Assembly (NCBI RefSeq): GCF_013155275.1
Contig: NZ_JABJXS010000008.1
Span: 1 to 64,000, forward strand
Direction: 5' to 3'
DNA from: Brenneria sp. hezel4-2-4
GTDB taxonomy: Bacteria; Pseudomonadota; Gammaproteobacteria; Enterobacterales; Enterobacteriaceae
DNA length: 64,000 bases
A program made the position numbers and the translations under genes. Positions 1 to 8,630 of this stretch are shown here, piece after piece; position 1 is the stretch's first letter; every line of letters begins with the position of its first letter. Below the pieces are notes generated by a model. That model ran no database searches and was not told the DNA's origin. It worked only from the letters and a program-made list of their open reading frames with translations.

Positions 1-4
1 AATT

Positions 5-124
5 TGCCTGGCGGCGATAGCGCGGTGGTCCCACCTGACCCCATGCCGAACTCAGCAGTGAAACGCCGTAGCGCCGATGGTAGTGTGGGGTCTCCCCATG
101 TGAGAGTAGGGAACTGCCAGGCAT
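5..124 (+). rRNA. rrf: 5S ribosomal RNA
   Basis: This 120-nt segment opens with TGCCTGGCGG and closes with CTGCCAGGCAT, so its ends pair. It matches the E. coli 5S rRNA almost base for base, including the CCATGCCGAACTCAG segment. It is the last gene of an rRNA operon whose 16S and 23S genes would lie upstream of the window. The terminator at 137-170 follows directly. Confidence 0.97.
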
Positions 125-136
125 CAAACAAAGCGG

Positions 137-170
137 AAAGCCTCATGCGAAAGCATGGGGCTTTTTGTTT
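137..170 (+). terminator. rRNA operon terminator
   Basis: A 12-bp stem (137-148 with 153-164, one G-U pair) closes a GAAA tetraloop and is followed by a T-rich run. It lies 12 nt after the 5S gene, the usual place for an rrn rho-independent terminator. Confidence 0.9.
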
Positions 171-233
171 TATGTGCTGTTACCCCGGAAAAGTAGGATA
201 CTGACGTAAGACGGATATCTTGACAGCGGACTG

Positions 234-752
234 CTATCTTGACCGCTGTAACCAGCGATGGATAAATATGGCGATCTGCTCAGGTTGATTGATATCCAGC
301 TGTGGGATCGATGTTTTCAGCGCCCGATCTGAGGCAACGGCGATGACAAATTCGTCCAGTAAATCCTCCAGCGATCTTCCCAATTCCTGACGAAATAGTA
401 CGATCTTGCTGATTTTCTCCTGCTTGAATCCCTCTACTAAAATAAGATCGAGAGCGGTAGCGTCCATCTTCTTCGCCAGATCACATAAATTGGGTGTTTG
501 CTGATCCGGTGTTTCCGTCATCAAAGCCCACCGTTGGCTGCTGACCACCATGGTTTGCTCTGCCCCGGCTTTACGCAGTTCATAGCTGTCCTTGCCCGGG
601 GTATCAATGTCCATGTGATGATGCGTGTGCTTGATTAAGCCAACCCGAATGCCGCTACTCTTAAGGATGGGGATGATTTCTTTTAGTAGCGTTGTTTTAC
701 CTGTACCGCTATAAGCCGCAATAGCGAGTAGACAAGGTTGTTCAGGATTCAT
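234..752 (-). CDS. mobB: Molybdopterin-guanine dinucleotide biosynthesis adaptor MobB
   Basis: A 172-aa GTP-binding protein that assists MobA in making the bis-MGD form of molybdenum cofactor in the cytoplasm. The Walker A loop AYSGTGKTTLL lies at about residues 13-23, and the segments GLIKHTHH and LVEGFK are typical of the family. Its start overlaps the end of mobA by 11 bp, so the two are translationally linked as in E. coli. The C-terminus is near the usual length. Identification rests on family motifs and on the mobA partner. Confidence 0.93.
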   Translation of the reverse strand: MNPEQPCLLAIAAYSGTGKTTLLKEIIPILKSSGIRVGLIKHTHHHMDIDTPGKDSYELRKAGAEQTMVVSSQRWALMTETPDQQTPNLCDLAKKMDATALDLILVEGFKQEKISKIVLFRQELGRSLEDLLDEFVIAVASDRALKTSIPQLDINQPEQIAIFIHRWLQRSR

Positions 753-1320
753 GGTGGCGCCTCTGGAAGTTTGACAGGTCTTCAGGGAAATTCAGGTTAT
801 GGAATGCGTCAGGCTGGTCGGCAAATGAAACGGCGGTTGCTTCCACCTGTTCCATAAAAATCATTAGCTTACGATCGCCATGACTAAGATAATCTTCCAA
901 CGGCTTCATAAGGCATCGATTTATCAGCAGCAAAGTGGGATGACCACGGCTGCCGTCAGTGGCGTAAGCGGCGTTTTTCCCTTTCCGCTCTCTCCATAAC
1001 CGTTTTACCAGGTCTTGCGGCAGCTCAGGAACATCGCAGGGAACGAAGACAATCCATTCTGACGTTACGGCATACATGCCAGTAAGTATGCCTGCCAGCG
1101 GCCCGGAAAAATCGTTTTGGAGGTCGCTTATTACCCTACACCCGCTTTGTCGATAGACAGGAAGGTTGCGATTGGCATTAATGATGACCTCGTCGACCTG
1201 TATTCTCAGCCGTATCAGTACGTGTTGATATAACGGCATACCCTTTAGCTCCAGCAGACCTTTATCGCAACCGCCCATACGCGTTGCCTGTCCGCCAGCC
1301 AGAATCACACCAGTGATCAT
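742..1320 (-). CDS. mobA: Molybdenum cofactor guanylyltransferase MobA
   Basis: A 192-aa nucleotidyltransferase that joins GMP from GTP to Mo-molybdopterin. The N-terminus carries the signature [16 protein letters not shown] at residues 8-23, and the metal-binding Asp lies in FVPCDVPEL near residue 95. It is the first gene of mobAB and is divergent from yihD across about 120 bp. It is near the length of the E. coli protein (about 194 aa). The ATG at 1320 has a GGGGCG ribosome-binding site. Confidence 0.94.
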   Translation of the reverse strand: MITGVILAGGQATRMGGCDKGLLELKGMPLYQHVLIRLRIQVDEVIINANRNLPVYRQSGCRVISDLQNDFSGPLAGILTGMYAVTSEWIVFVPCDVPELPQDLVKRLWRERKGKNAAYATDGSRGHPTLLLINRCLMKPLEDYLSHGDRKLMIFMEQVEATAVSFADQPDAFHNLNFPEDLSNFQRRHHES

Positions 1321-1443
1321 TGTTCGCCCCGGTTATCTAAGTCAGAGGTTATTTTCTGCAAACATTTACTGGAGACCAAGTTCTTTTCACACCTTAACAA
1401 GACTGTTATTTTTGTCATTGTATTTACTTCCGAGGATAAAAAA

Positions 1444-1713
1444 ATGAAATGTCATCGCGTTAATGAATTGATTGAACTGCTACATCCCGCCTGGCAAAAA
1501 GAACCTGATTTGAATCTTGTGCAATTTTTACAAAAACTTGCACAGGAGGCCGGGTTTGAGGGGCAGTTTAATGAGCTGACTGATGATATCCTTATTTATC
1601 ATCTGAAAATGCGTGACTCGGATAAAGAACAGGTCATCCCAGGGCTTAAAAAAGATTATGAAGAGGATTTCAAAACCGCATTGCTTCGTGCTCGTGGAGT
1701 AATTAAGGACTAG
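1444..1713 (+). CDS. yihD: YihD family protein (DUF1040)
   Basis: An 89-aa soluble acidic protein of the YihD family, whose function is not established. The opening [17 protein letters not shown] and the length match the enterobacterial family. A GAGG ribosome-binding site precedes the ATG. It lies between mobA (divergent) and srkA-dsbA, the same place as in E. coli. Confidence 0.92.
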   Translation: MKCHRVNELIELLHPAWQKEPDLNLVQFLQKLAQEAGFEGQFNELTDDILIYHLKMRDSDKEQVIPGLKKDYEEDFKTALLRARGVIKD

Positions 1714-1793
1714 GGCGGGGAGAAACAGAGTCTGGTCGGCACTGATATCCGCGCGTATTTATCTTACATCGCATGTTACTGGTAGTGGTTGTT

Positions 1794-2780
1794 ATGAACA
1801 GTTCGGTTTTTAATTTTCAGACGTTGTTTCCTGAGTTGATAATGGATGCATTATTGGATGCGGGGATACGTGTGGATTCTGGTTTAACAGCGCTAAACAG
1901 TTATGAAAACCGGGTATATCAGTTTACCGACGAAGATCGGAAGCGGTTTGTGGTTAAATTCTACCGTCCGGAACGGTGGAGCACCGCCCAGATTCTTGAA
2001 GAGCATGCGTTTGCCCGTGAGCTTGCAGACGATGAGGTGCCGATTGTCGCCCCATTGGATCTTAACGGCAGTACGCTGCATCTTTACCAAGGATTTCATT
2101 TTGCTGTTTTCCCGAGCGTCGGCGGTCGGCAGTATGAAATAGATAATGAAGAGCAATTAGAGTGGGTAGGGCGTTTTTTAGGCCGAATTCATCAAACGGG
2201 CCGTAAATCCTCATTCGCTGAACGACCGACAATCGGTGTGAATGAATATCTGCATGAGCCTTATACGTTGCTGGAGAGTTGTCCGCTAATACCGAAAAAA
2301 CAGCGAAATGCTTTTTTACAGGCAACCGGCAAGCTGATAGATGCCGTTGGGGCTTATTGGCATACGGATTGGCAATCGATTCGTCTGCATGGCGATTGTC
2401 ACCCGGGTAATATTTTATGGCGTGATGGCCCTCTGTTTGTTGATTTGGATGATGCGCGTAACGGCCCGGCAATACAGGATTTGTGGATGCTGCTGCATGG
2501 TGAACGCCGTGAACAGCGTATTCAGTTAGATATTTTGTTAGAAGCTTATAGCGAGTTTACTGAATTTCAGGATAAAGAGTTGGCGTTAATTGAACCGTTA
2601 CGCGCTATGCGTCAGGTTCATTATTTGGCCTGGATTATACGACGTTGGGAGGATCCTGCTTTTCCCCGAAATTTTCCCTGGATAAAAGATGGCGATTTCT
2701 GGCTTAAACAGACATCGATATTTACCGAGCAGGTTAAGCTGTTGCAGGAGCCTCCGCTACAGCTAATGCCAATGTACTGA
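1794..2780 (+). CDS. srkA: Stress response kinase A
   Basis: A 328-aa Ser/Thr kinase of the aminoglycoside-phosphotransferase fold (YihE/SrkA), linked in E. coli to the Cpx envelope-stress response and to protection from stress-induced death. The catalytic loop RLHGDCHPGNILW lies near residues 199-211 and the metal-binding VDLDDARNGP near 217-226. The ATG at 1794 gives the standard start MNSSVFNF; an in-frame ATG at 1773 would add seven hydrophobic residues not seen in the family. The length equals that of E. coli SrkA. dsbA starts 23 bp after the stop, giving the conserved srkA-dsbA operon. Confidence 0.93.
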   Translation: MNSSVFNFQTLFPELIMDALLDAGIRVDSGLTALNSYENRVYQFTDEDRKRFVVKFYRPERWSTAQILEEHAFARELADDEVPIVAPLDLNGSTLHLYQGFHFAVFPSVGGRQYEIDNEEQLEWVGRFLGRIHQTGRKSSFAERPTIGVNEYLHEPYTLLESCPLIPKKQRNAFLQATGKLIDAVGAYWHTDWQSIRLHGDCHPGNILWRDGPLFVDLDDARNGPAIQDLWMLLHGERREQRIQLDILLEAYSEFTEFQDKELALIEPLRAMRQVHYLAWIIRRWEDPAFPRNFPWIKDGDFWLKQTSIFTEQVKLLQEPPLQLMPMY

Positions 2781-2803
2781 ATTGAATGGAGAGAGAGTAT
2801 TTT

Positions 2804-3427
2804 ATGAAAAAATTATGGTTTGCGCTGATTGGCGTCGTTTTGGCATTTAGTGCGTCGGCGGCTGAATTTTCTAATGGCAAGCAATATATAGAATTGGATA
2901 AACCTGCCACTCAGGAACCTCAGGTTCTTGAGTTTTTCTCATTCTACTGTCCGCATTGTTATCAGTTTTCACTGGTTTATCATATTCCCGAAGCGGTAGA
3001 AAAAGCATTGCCCGCCGGTACGAAAATGACCCGTTATCATGTTGATTTTCTGGGACCGTTGGGAAAAGAATTGACTCAAGCCTGGGCGGTGGCGATGGCG
3101 CTGGGCGTTGAAGATAAAGTGAGTCCGCTGCTGTTTGACGCGGTGCAAAAAACGCAAGCGCTACAAAAGCCGGAGGATATTCGTAAGGTCTTTATTAGCG
3201 CGGGCGTTAGCGCAGAAGAATTTGACGGCGCATTAAATAGCTTTGTTGTGAAATCTTTAGTTGTTCAGCAGGAAAAAGCAGCGGCGGATTTACAATTACG
3301 CGGTGTTCCCGCCATGTTCGTTAATGGCAAATATATGATTAAGAATGATGGTCTGGATACCAGCTCCATGGATACATACGTCAAACAGTATGCTGAAGTT
3401 GTAAAATTCCTGATTGATAAAAAATAA
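2804..3427 (+). CDS. dsbA: Thiol:disulfide interchange protein DsbA
   Basis: The primary periplasmic oxidant that places disulfide bonds in exported proteins, including plant cell-wall-degrading enzymes and pili in this group. The 207-aa protein has a signal peptide ([19 protein letters not shown], cleaved at about residue 19), the CPHC active site in [13 protein letters not shown], and the cis-Pro loop RGVPAMF. The start at 2804 follows a GGAGAGAG site; an upstream in-frame ATG at 2786 would spoil the signal peptide. It is co-transcribed with srkA and has its own terminator. DsbB is not in the window. Confidence 0.96.
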   Translation: MKKLWFALIGVVLAFSASAAEFSNGKQYIELDKPATQEPQVLEFFSFYCPHCYQFSLVYHIPEAVEKALPAGTKMTRYHVDFLGPLGKELTQAWAVAMALGVEDKVSPLLFDAVQKTQALQKPEDIRKVFISAGVSAEEFDGALNSFVVKSLVVQQEKAAADLQLRGVPAMFVNGKYMIKNDGLDTSSMDTYVKQYAEVVKFLIDKK

Positions 3428-3441
3428 ACCATCCACTCTAT

Positions 3442-3475
3442 AAACCACGCTGGTTATATCGGCGTGGTTTTATCA
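3442..3475 (+). terminator. dsbA terminator
   Basis: A perfect 9-bp stem, AAACCACGC (3442-3450) with GCGTGGTTT (3462-3470), runs into a short T-rich tail 15 bp after the dsbA stop. Confidence 0.8.
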
Positions 3476-3538
3476 TACAATCTCAATCACGGGTTTATCG
3501 GGAAACCGAGGGTTCATTAATATTGGGTGGAATAATTT

Positions 3539-3689
3539 ATATCCACAAATACGGATTGGCTTTTATTGAACATTAAAACTGATGGGTTTTATTATAAGTA
3601 TATGAAAAGCATGAATAAAAAATTAATTAAATTATTTATTAGTGTCATAAATAATTAATTTTTTATTTCTATTCACAAACTTATCCACA
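3539..3689. promoter_or_regulatory. AT-rich polA upstream region with DnaA boxes
   Basis: The 380-bp gap between dsbA and polA contains a perfect DnaA box TTATCCACA at 3681-3689. Two one-mismatch copies lie at 3539-3547 (ATATCCACA) and 3669-3677 (CTATTCACA), all on the plus strand. Between them is a very AT-rich stretch of about 100 bp (3577-3670). The polA promoter should lie between here and 3808, but I could not assign its -35 and -10 with confidence. DnaA stimulation of polA is known in E. coli; its operation here is inferred. Confidence 0.6.
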
Positions 3690-3807
3690 GGTTGATCTTG
3701 CGAGGATCTGTGCAAAAAACGAAACATATCGTGCGTTAAGGATCGTCTCTTTCCTCCAGCTATGGCATGCTTAGCAGTATGGCAGACGACAAAGATCATA
3801 ACAGGCT

Positions 3808-6597
3808 ATGGCTCAGATTGCAGAAAACCCTTTAATTTTAGTAGACGGTTCTTCCTATTTGTACCGCGCGTATCACGCATTTCCGCCGTTAAGCAATAGC
3901 GCCGGCGAACCAACGGGCGCGATGTACGGCGTACTGAATATGCTGCGGAGCTTGCTGTTGCAATATCATCCCAGTCATGTGGCGGTGGTATTTGATGCCA
4001 AGGGCAAAACGTTCCGTGATGAGTTGTTTGAGAACTATAAAGCTCATCGTCCCCCGATGCCGGATGATTTACGTGAACAGATTGAACCCTTGCATAATAT
4101 GGTAAAGGCGATGGGATTGCCGTTACTGGCGGTTTCCGGCGTGGAGGCCGACGATGTTATCGGCACGTTGGCTTTACAGGCTGAAAATGCGGGTGTCCCG
4201 GTGCTGATTAGTACCGGAGATAAAGATATGGCCCAGTTGGTTACGCCAAATGTTACGCTAATCAACACCATGAACAATACCATTCTTGGCCCACAGGAAG
4301 TATGTGACAAATATGGTATTCCACCGGAATTGATTATCGATTTCCTTGCTCTGATGGGGGACGCTTCCGATAACATTCCCGGGGTGCCCGGCATCGGCGA
4401 AAAAACGGCGCAAGCCCTGCTTCAAGGACTGGGCGGTCTGGATATGCTGTATGCGAATCTGGACAAGATTGCCGGATTGTCATTCCGCGGCGCGAAGACC
4501 CTGGCGCCGAAGCTTGAGCAGCATAAGGATGTCGCCTATCTTTCCTACCAATTGGCCACCATTAAGACGGATGTCGAATTAGCGTTAACCTGTGAACAAT
4601 TAACGGTGAATGAACCTGATGTTGATGAACTGCATCGTTTATTTGCGCGTTACGAATTTAAACGCTGGTTGTCAGATATCGAGTCTGGTACGTGGCTACA
4701 GAGTAAAAAAAGTCATCAGCCGGCGCAACAAGTCATGAGAGCGGTAGAAGAAAGCGGCAATAAGAAAGAAGAGACGATAACGCTTTCCTCTGAAGGCTAT
4801 GTCACCATCCTGGATGAGAAGACGTTGCTTGATTGGGTTGAACGCATAAAAAAAGCCGATGTTTTTGCGTTTGATACGGAAACCGATGGTCTGGATACCC
4901 TCACGGCTAATCTTATCGGGATGTCGTTTGCCGTGACGCCGGGCGAAGCCGCTTATCTGCCGCTGGCGCATGATTATCTGGATGCGCCGGAACAGTTGGA
5001 TCGGGCCCAGGTTCTGGCGCTGTTTAAACCGTTGCTGGAAGATGAGACGCTGCTCAAGGTCGGCCAGAATCTCAAGTTCGATAAAGGCGTGATGAAACGT
5101 TATGACATCGAATTACGCGGCATCGCTTTTGATACCATGTTGGAATCCTATGTTCTGGATAGCGTTGCCGGCCGTCACGATATGGACAGCCTGGCAGAGC
5201 GCCATCTTGGCCACAAAACCATCACCTTTGAAGAGATCGCGGGCAAAGGCAAAAATCAGCTCACTTTCAATCAGATTGCGCTGGAGCAGGCCGGCCCTTA
5301 TGCTGCGGAAGATGCGGATGTCACGCTGTATCTGCATCAGAAAATGTGGGCTAAATTACAGCAGCACGCAGAACTGCGTAAGGTGTTTCAGGATATTGAT
5401 ATGCCGCTGGTGCCGGTGTTATCCCGGATGGAGCGCGGCGGCGTGCTGATCGACCCCGCCATACTGGCGGAACATTCGAAAGAACTTACCCTCCGTCTGG
5501 GAGAGTTGGAAACACAGGCGTACGAACTGGCGGGCGAAGAGTTTAATCTGTCGTCAACCAAACAGCTGCAAGGCATTCTGTATGAGAAGCAGAAGCTGCC
5601 GATTCTGAAAAAAACGCCCAAAGGGGCGCCCTCCACCAATGAGGAAGTGTTGGCGGAACTGGCGTTGGACTATCCGCTGCCGAAGCTGATTCTTGAGTAT
5701 CGCGGGCTGGCGAAACTGAAATCCACCTATACGGATAAGCTGCCGCTGATGATTAATCCGGCAACCAAGCGTGTGCATACCTCTTATCATCAGGCGGTGA
5801 CGGCGACCGGTCGCTTATCCTCCAGCGATCCCAACCTGCAAAATATTCCGGTGCGTAACGACGAGGGCCGCCGGATACGGCAGGCGTTTATTGCGCCGAA
5901 GGGGTATAGCATTGTTGCCGCCGACTATTCACAAATTGAGTTGCGCATCATGGCGCACCTGTCTGGCGATAAAGGGTTGCTGCGAGCGTTCTCTGAAGGA
6001 CTGGATATTCACCGGGCGACGGCGGCGGAAGTGTTTGGACTGGCGCTGGATAAGGTGACGTCAGAGCAGCGTCGCAGCGCGAAAGCCATTAACTTTGGTT
6101 TGATTTACGGTATGAGCGCCTTTGGGTTATCTCGTCAGTTGAACATTCCACGTAGCGAATCGCAGAAATACATGAATCTGTATTTCGAGCGTTACCCAGG
6201 CGTTCATGACTACATGGAGCGAACTCGTCAGCAGGCGGCTGAACAAGGTTATGTTTCTACGCTGGACGGCCGTCGTCTTTACCTGCCGGATATTAATTCG
6301 CGTAACGCGATGGCGCGTAAAGGTGCTGAACGGGCCGCCATCAACGCGCCAATGCAGGGAACCGCTGCCGATATTATCAAGAAGGCGATGATCGCCATTG
6401 ATGGCTGGTTACAACAGGACAAACCGCTGGTAAACATGATCATGCAGGTTCACGATGAACTGGTTTTTGAGATCCATGATTCGGTTTTGGAAGAATCCAA
6501 ACGTAAAATCAGAGAGTTAATGGAAGGCTGCATGCAACTTAACGTTCCGCTGCGGGTTGATATCGGAACCGGACTGAATTGGGATGAAGCGCATTAA
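3808..6597 (+). CDS. polA: DNA polymerase I
   Basis: A 929-aa repair and Okazaki-processing polymerase with all three activities. The 5' nuclease domain is residues 1-290 ([14 protein letters not shown] and the [18 protein letters not shown] helix-hairpin region). The 3'-5' exonuclease begins near 350 ([19 protein letters not shown]). The polymerase domain has motif A (ADYSQIELR), motif B ([14 protein letters not shown]) and motif C ([10 protein letters not shown]). Its length is one residue more than the E. coli enzyme and no catalytic residue looks lost. The least conserved part is the linker at about 300-340, as expected. Confidence 0.98.
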   Translation: MAQIAENPLILVDGSSYLYRAYHAFPPLSNSAGEPTGAMYGVLNMLRSLLLQYHPSHVAVVFDAKGKTFRDELFENYKAHRPPMPDDLREQIEPLHNMVKAMGLPLLAVSGVEADDVIGTLALQAENAGVPVLISTGDKDMAQLVTPNVTLINTMNNTILGPQEVCDKYGIPPELIIDFLALMGDASDNIPGVPGIGEKTAQALLQGLGGLDMLYANLDKIAGLSFRGAKTLAPKLEQHKDVAYLSYQLATIKTDVELALTCEQLTVNEPDVDELHRLFARYEFKRWLSDIESGTWLQSKKSHQPAQQVMRAVEESGNKKEETITLSSEGYVTILDEKTLLDWVERIKKADVFAFDTETDGLDTLTANLIGMSFAVTPGEAAYLPLAHDYLDAPEQLDRAQVLALFKPLLEDETLLKVGQNLKFDKGVMKRYDIELRGIAFDTMLESYVLDSVAGRHDMDSLAERHLGHKTITFEEIAGKGKNQLTFNQIALEQAGPYAAEDADVTLYLHQKMWAKLQQHAELRKVFQDIDMPLVPVLSRMERGGVLIDPAILAEHSKELTLRLGELETQAYELAGEEFNLSSTKQLQGILYEKQKLPILKKTPKGAPSTNEEVLAELALDYPLPKLILEYRGLAKLKSTYTDKLPLMINPATKRVHTSYHQAVTATGRLSSSDPNLQNIPVRNDEGRRIRQAFIAPKGYSIVAADYSQIELRIMAHLSGDKGLLRAFSEGLDIHRATAAEVFGLALDKVTSEQRRSAKAINFGLIYGMSAFGLSRQLNIPRSESQKYMNLYFERYPGVHDYMERTRQQAAEQGYVSTLDGRRLYLPDINSRNAMARKGAERAAINAPMQGTAADIIKKAMIAIDGWLQQDKPLVNMIMQVHDELVFEIHDSVLEESKRKIRELMEGCMQLNVPLRVDIGTGLNWDEAH

Positions 6598-6740
6598 GCG
6601 GGCGATGGCTTTTTCATTCTGTAATTAAATGACAGTATTGTGTGACCTGGTTTAACTTTGTGTCTTTAGCTGCGATTTTTTATGAAAGTAAACAACAAAA
6701 AAACTTTGTTCCGATGAAAAAATAATGTAGAGTTAAAGAT

Positions 6741-6846
6741 GTAGGGTACAGAGGTAAGATGTTCTATCTTTCAGACCTTTTACTTCACGTAATCGGATTT
6801 GGCTGAATATTAGCCGCCCCGGTCAGTTTTGACTGGGGCGTTTTTT
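6741..6846 (+). ncRNA. spf: Spot 42 small RNA
   Basis: This roughly 106-nt segment is nearly identical to E. coli Spot 42, starting at GTAGGGTACAGAGGTAAGA and ending with the GCCCC...GGGGC hairpin and T-run. Spot 42 is an Hfq-dependent RNA, repressed by CRP-cAMP in E. coli, that damps expression of secondary carbon-source genes. A -10-like TAGAGT at 6728-6733 lies seven bases before the start. It lies between polA and engB, exactly as in E. coli. The single-stranded pairing regions are conserved. Confidence 0.96.
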
Positions 6847-6848
6847 AT

Positions 6849-6976
6849 TCGTCTCATCCCTGAGACTCACCCTACGGGCCGTCACTACGTGACGTTGAAA
6901 AATGCTCCCGGCATTTTTTTATTCGTCACCATCCCTGATGACTCGCCCTACGGGCTACCACCATCCCTGCTGACTA
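6849..6976 (-). repeat. Three-hairpin repeat, one and a half copies
   Basis: Read on the minus strand, this is a copy of the dispersed element. Hairpin I is an AAAAATGC stem with a CGGGA loop (6898-6918). Hairpin II is GTCAC/GTGAC (6881-6893). A GGCCCGTAGGG linker follows. Hairpin III is GTCTCA-GGGA-TGAGAC (6851-6866). A second, partial unit (6923-6976) repeats the linker and hairpin III and touches the engB stop codon. It lies directly after the Spot 42 terminator. Confidence 0.8.
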
Positions 6977-7618
6977 CTCGCTTGCCTGCGGGTCTTCCTC
7001 TTCTTCCGCCTGCGGCAACGTGCTGAACCAGCTATCGAGTTTTTGGCGGAGCTTATCGACGCCTAATTTCTTCAGTGAAGAGAACGCTTCTACCTGAATA
7101 TCTCCCATAAATGGCAATACCGCTTCGCGCACCATGTTGAGCTGCGTTTTGCGTGCGCCGGAAGCCAGCTTGTCTGCTTTCGTCAGCAGAACCAGAACGG
7201 GAAGCTGCACATCGGCCGCCCATTGCAGCATTTGCTGATCGAGATCTTTCAGGGGATGGCGAATATCCATCAGCACCACCAGCCCTTTCAGGCTATTACG
7301 CTTCTGGAGATATTCCCCTAACGCGCGTTGCCACTTAAGCTTCATTTCTTCCGGCACTTCGGCGTAGCCATAGCCGGGCAAATCGACCAGGCGAATCCCC
7401 TCAGCCACTTCAAACATATTGATAAGCTGGGTTCTTCCCGGGGTTTTACTGGTACGCGCCAGATTTTTCTGATTGGTCAGCGTATTGAGCGCACTTGATT
7501 TACCGGCGTTAGAGCGCCCAGCAAAGGCAACTTCAATACCGCTATCGGTTGCCAGGTGGCGAATATCCGGGGCGCTGATGACAAAATGCGTCATATGGTA
7601 GTTATATTGCTGGGTCAC
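6974..7618 (-). CDS. engB: Ribosome biogenesis GTPase EngB (YihA/YsxC)
   Basis: An essential TRAFAC-class GTPase needed for late assembly of the 50S subunit. The 214-aa protein has G1 [11 protein letters not shown]3 DLPGYG and G4 TKADK. The chosen start is the GTG at 7618, which gives [17 protein letters not shown], close to the E. coli N-terminus. The ATG at 7594 (MTHFV) is an alternative eight codons in. A much longer in-frame extension upstream is unlikely to be translated. It is convergent with spf, as in E. coli. Confidence 0.93.
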   Translation of the reverse strand: MTQQYNYHMTHFVISAPDIRHLATDSGIEVAFAGRSNAGKSSALNTLTNQKNLARTSKTPGRTQLINMFEVAEGIRLVDLPGYGYAEVPEEMKLKWQRALGEYLQKRNSLKGLVVLMDIRHPLKDLDQQMLQWAADVQLPVLVLLTKADKLASGARKTQLNMVREAVLPFMGDIQVEAFSSLKKLGVDKLRQKLDSWFSTLPQAEEEEDPQASE

Positions 7619-7835
7619 AATAATTATCTCTATCTGGATCTCTGTCTGGTTGGGGATTATACCTGTAACTGACAATAAAGGCGGTTTTATCTGTGTTTGA
7701 GCGTTTGGCCGCAATCGGTAAAGATTACCGAAATAACGAAAAGCATCATTGGCTGATGTGAGCGCTTTTTTATTGCCGGGCTTTCTGCTAGATTCCGCCG
7801 CAATGACCTCCACCTGTGTACCTGAGAGCAACATG

Positions 7836-8369
7836 ATGAACCAACCAGTTAAAGGATCGGGTGGTAATGCCACCAAACCAAAAGTGAAAAGAAAAACCCG
7901 TGAAGAATTGGATCGGGAAGCGCGCGATCGCAAGCGGAAGAAAAAACATCGCGGCCATGTTGCGGGAAGCCGCGCTCAGGAAAGCGGCGCGGTAGGAAAA
8001 ACCGACGGGCAGCGTAAGCTCGCCGATCCGCGTATTGGCAGCAAAAAACCGATATCGTTGGGTAGTAAAGAAAAAACCGTCGCCAAGCCTAAGTCCGTGG
8101 CCCCGGAGACCCAACCGATCGCGCTGTCGCCGGAGGAAGAGCTGACGCAACTGGAAAACGATGCCCGCCTGGATGCGTTGCTGGATCGTCTGGATAACGG
8201 CGAAACGCTGAGTGCTAAAGATCAGGCGTGGGTGAATGTCACATTGGATCGTATCGACATATTGATGGAACAACTTGGCATTGAACTGGGCGATGACGAC
8301 GATGAAGAAGAGCAAAAGGAAGATATGCTGCAACTTCTGAAACGTAATAGCTCGAAAGACGACTTTTAA
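7836..8369 (+). CDS. yihI: Der GTPase-activating protein YihI
   Basis: A 177-aa highly charged protein that in E. coli stimulates the GTPase Der (EngA) and so tunes 50S assembly. It has a basic N-terminal half ([23 protein letters not shown], residues about 16-38) and an acidic C-terminal tail ([13 protein letters not shown]). ATG codons lie at 7833 and 7836 after a GAGAG site; either start changes only one residue. It is divergent from engB and is followed after 3 bp by a small membrane-protein gene and then hemN. Confidence 0.9.
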   Translation: MNQPVKGSGGNATKPKVKRKTREELDREARDRKRKKKHRGHVAGSRAQESGAVGKTDGQRKLADPRIGSKKPISLGSKEKTVAKPKSVAPETQPIALSPEEELTQLENDARLDALLDRLDNGETLSAKDQAWVNVTLDRIDILMEQLGIELGDDDDEEEQKEDMLQLLKRNSSKDDF

Positions 8370-8372
8370 TCA

Positions 8373-8600
8373 ATGAAGTGGTTGTTCCTGCTGCTAACAT
8401 TCCTGGTTACGGTTTATCTTTTTTGTTTGTTAACCAAATTATGGATGCTGTCAAAACGCAAAGCGCGGCTGCATCGTGCGGTTTTTAACGGACGGCAGAT
8501 GCCAATGAGGCGAGTCTCAGGAATGAGCCGCGTGAAAAAACGCCGGGCGCGTTTTTCAACGTCACGCAGTGACGGCCCGAAAGGCGGTGAGCAGGGATAG
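8373..8600 (+). CDS. Small membrane protein of unknown function
   Basis: A 75-aa open frame starting three bases after the yihI stop. It has one hydrophobic helix at residues 3-27 (WLFLLLTFLVTVYLFCLLTKLW) and then a strongly basic tail. I do not recognise the family. From about residue 47 onward the coding sequence is made of the dispersed three-hairpin repeat, and the stop codon falls in the hairpin III loop (CAGGGATAG). An older gene may therefore have lost its original 3' end. The tight spacing to yihI and the membrane helix support translation; the function is open. Confidence 0.55.
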   Translation: MKWLFLLLTFLVTVYLFCLLTKLWMLSKRKARLHRAVFNGRQMPMRRVSGMSRVKKRRARFSTSRSDGPKGGEQG

Positions 8601-8611
8601 CCGCCAATAAA
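8512..8611 (+). repeat. Three-hairpin repeat inside a coding region
   Basis: A full plus-strand copy. Hairpin I is AAAAACGC-CGGGC-GCGTTTTT (8536-8556), hairpin II GTCAC-GCA-GTGAC (8561-8573), followed by the linker GGCCCGAAAGG. Hairpin III is GGCGG/CCGCC around the CAGGGATAG loop (8583-8605). A partial hairpin III-like segment (GAGTCTCAGGAATGAG) precedes it. It overlaps the 3' third of the small gene at 8373 and ends before the hemN ribosome-binding site. Confidence 0.8.
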
Positions 8612-8630
8612 AAAGACTGGAGTGAGCACG

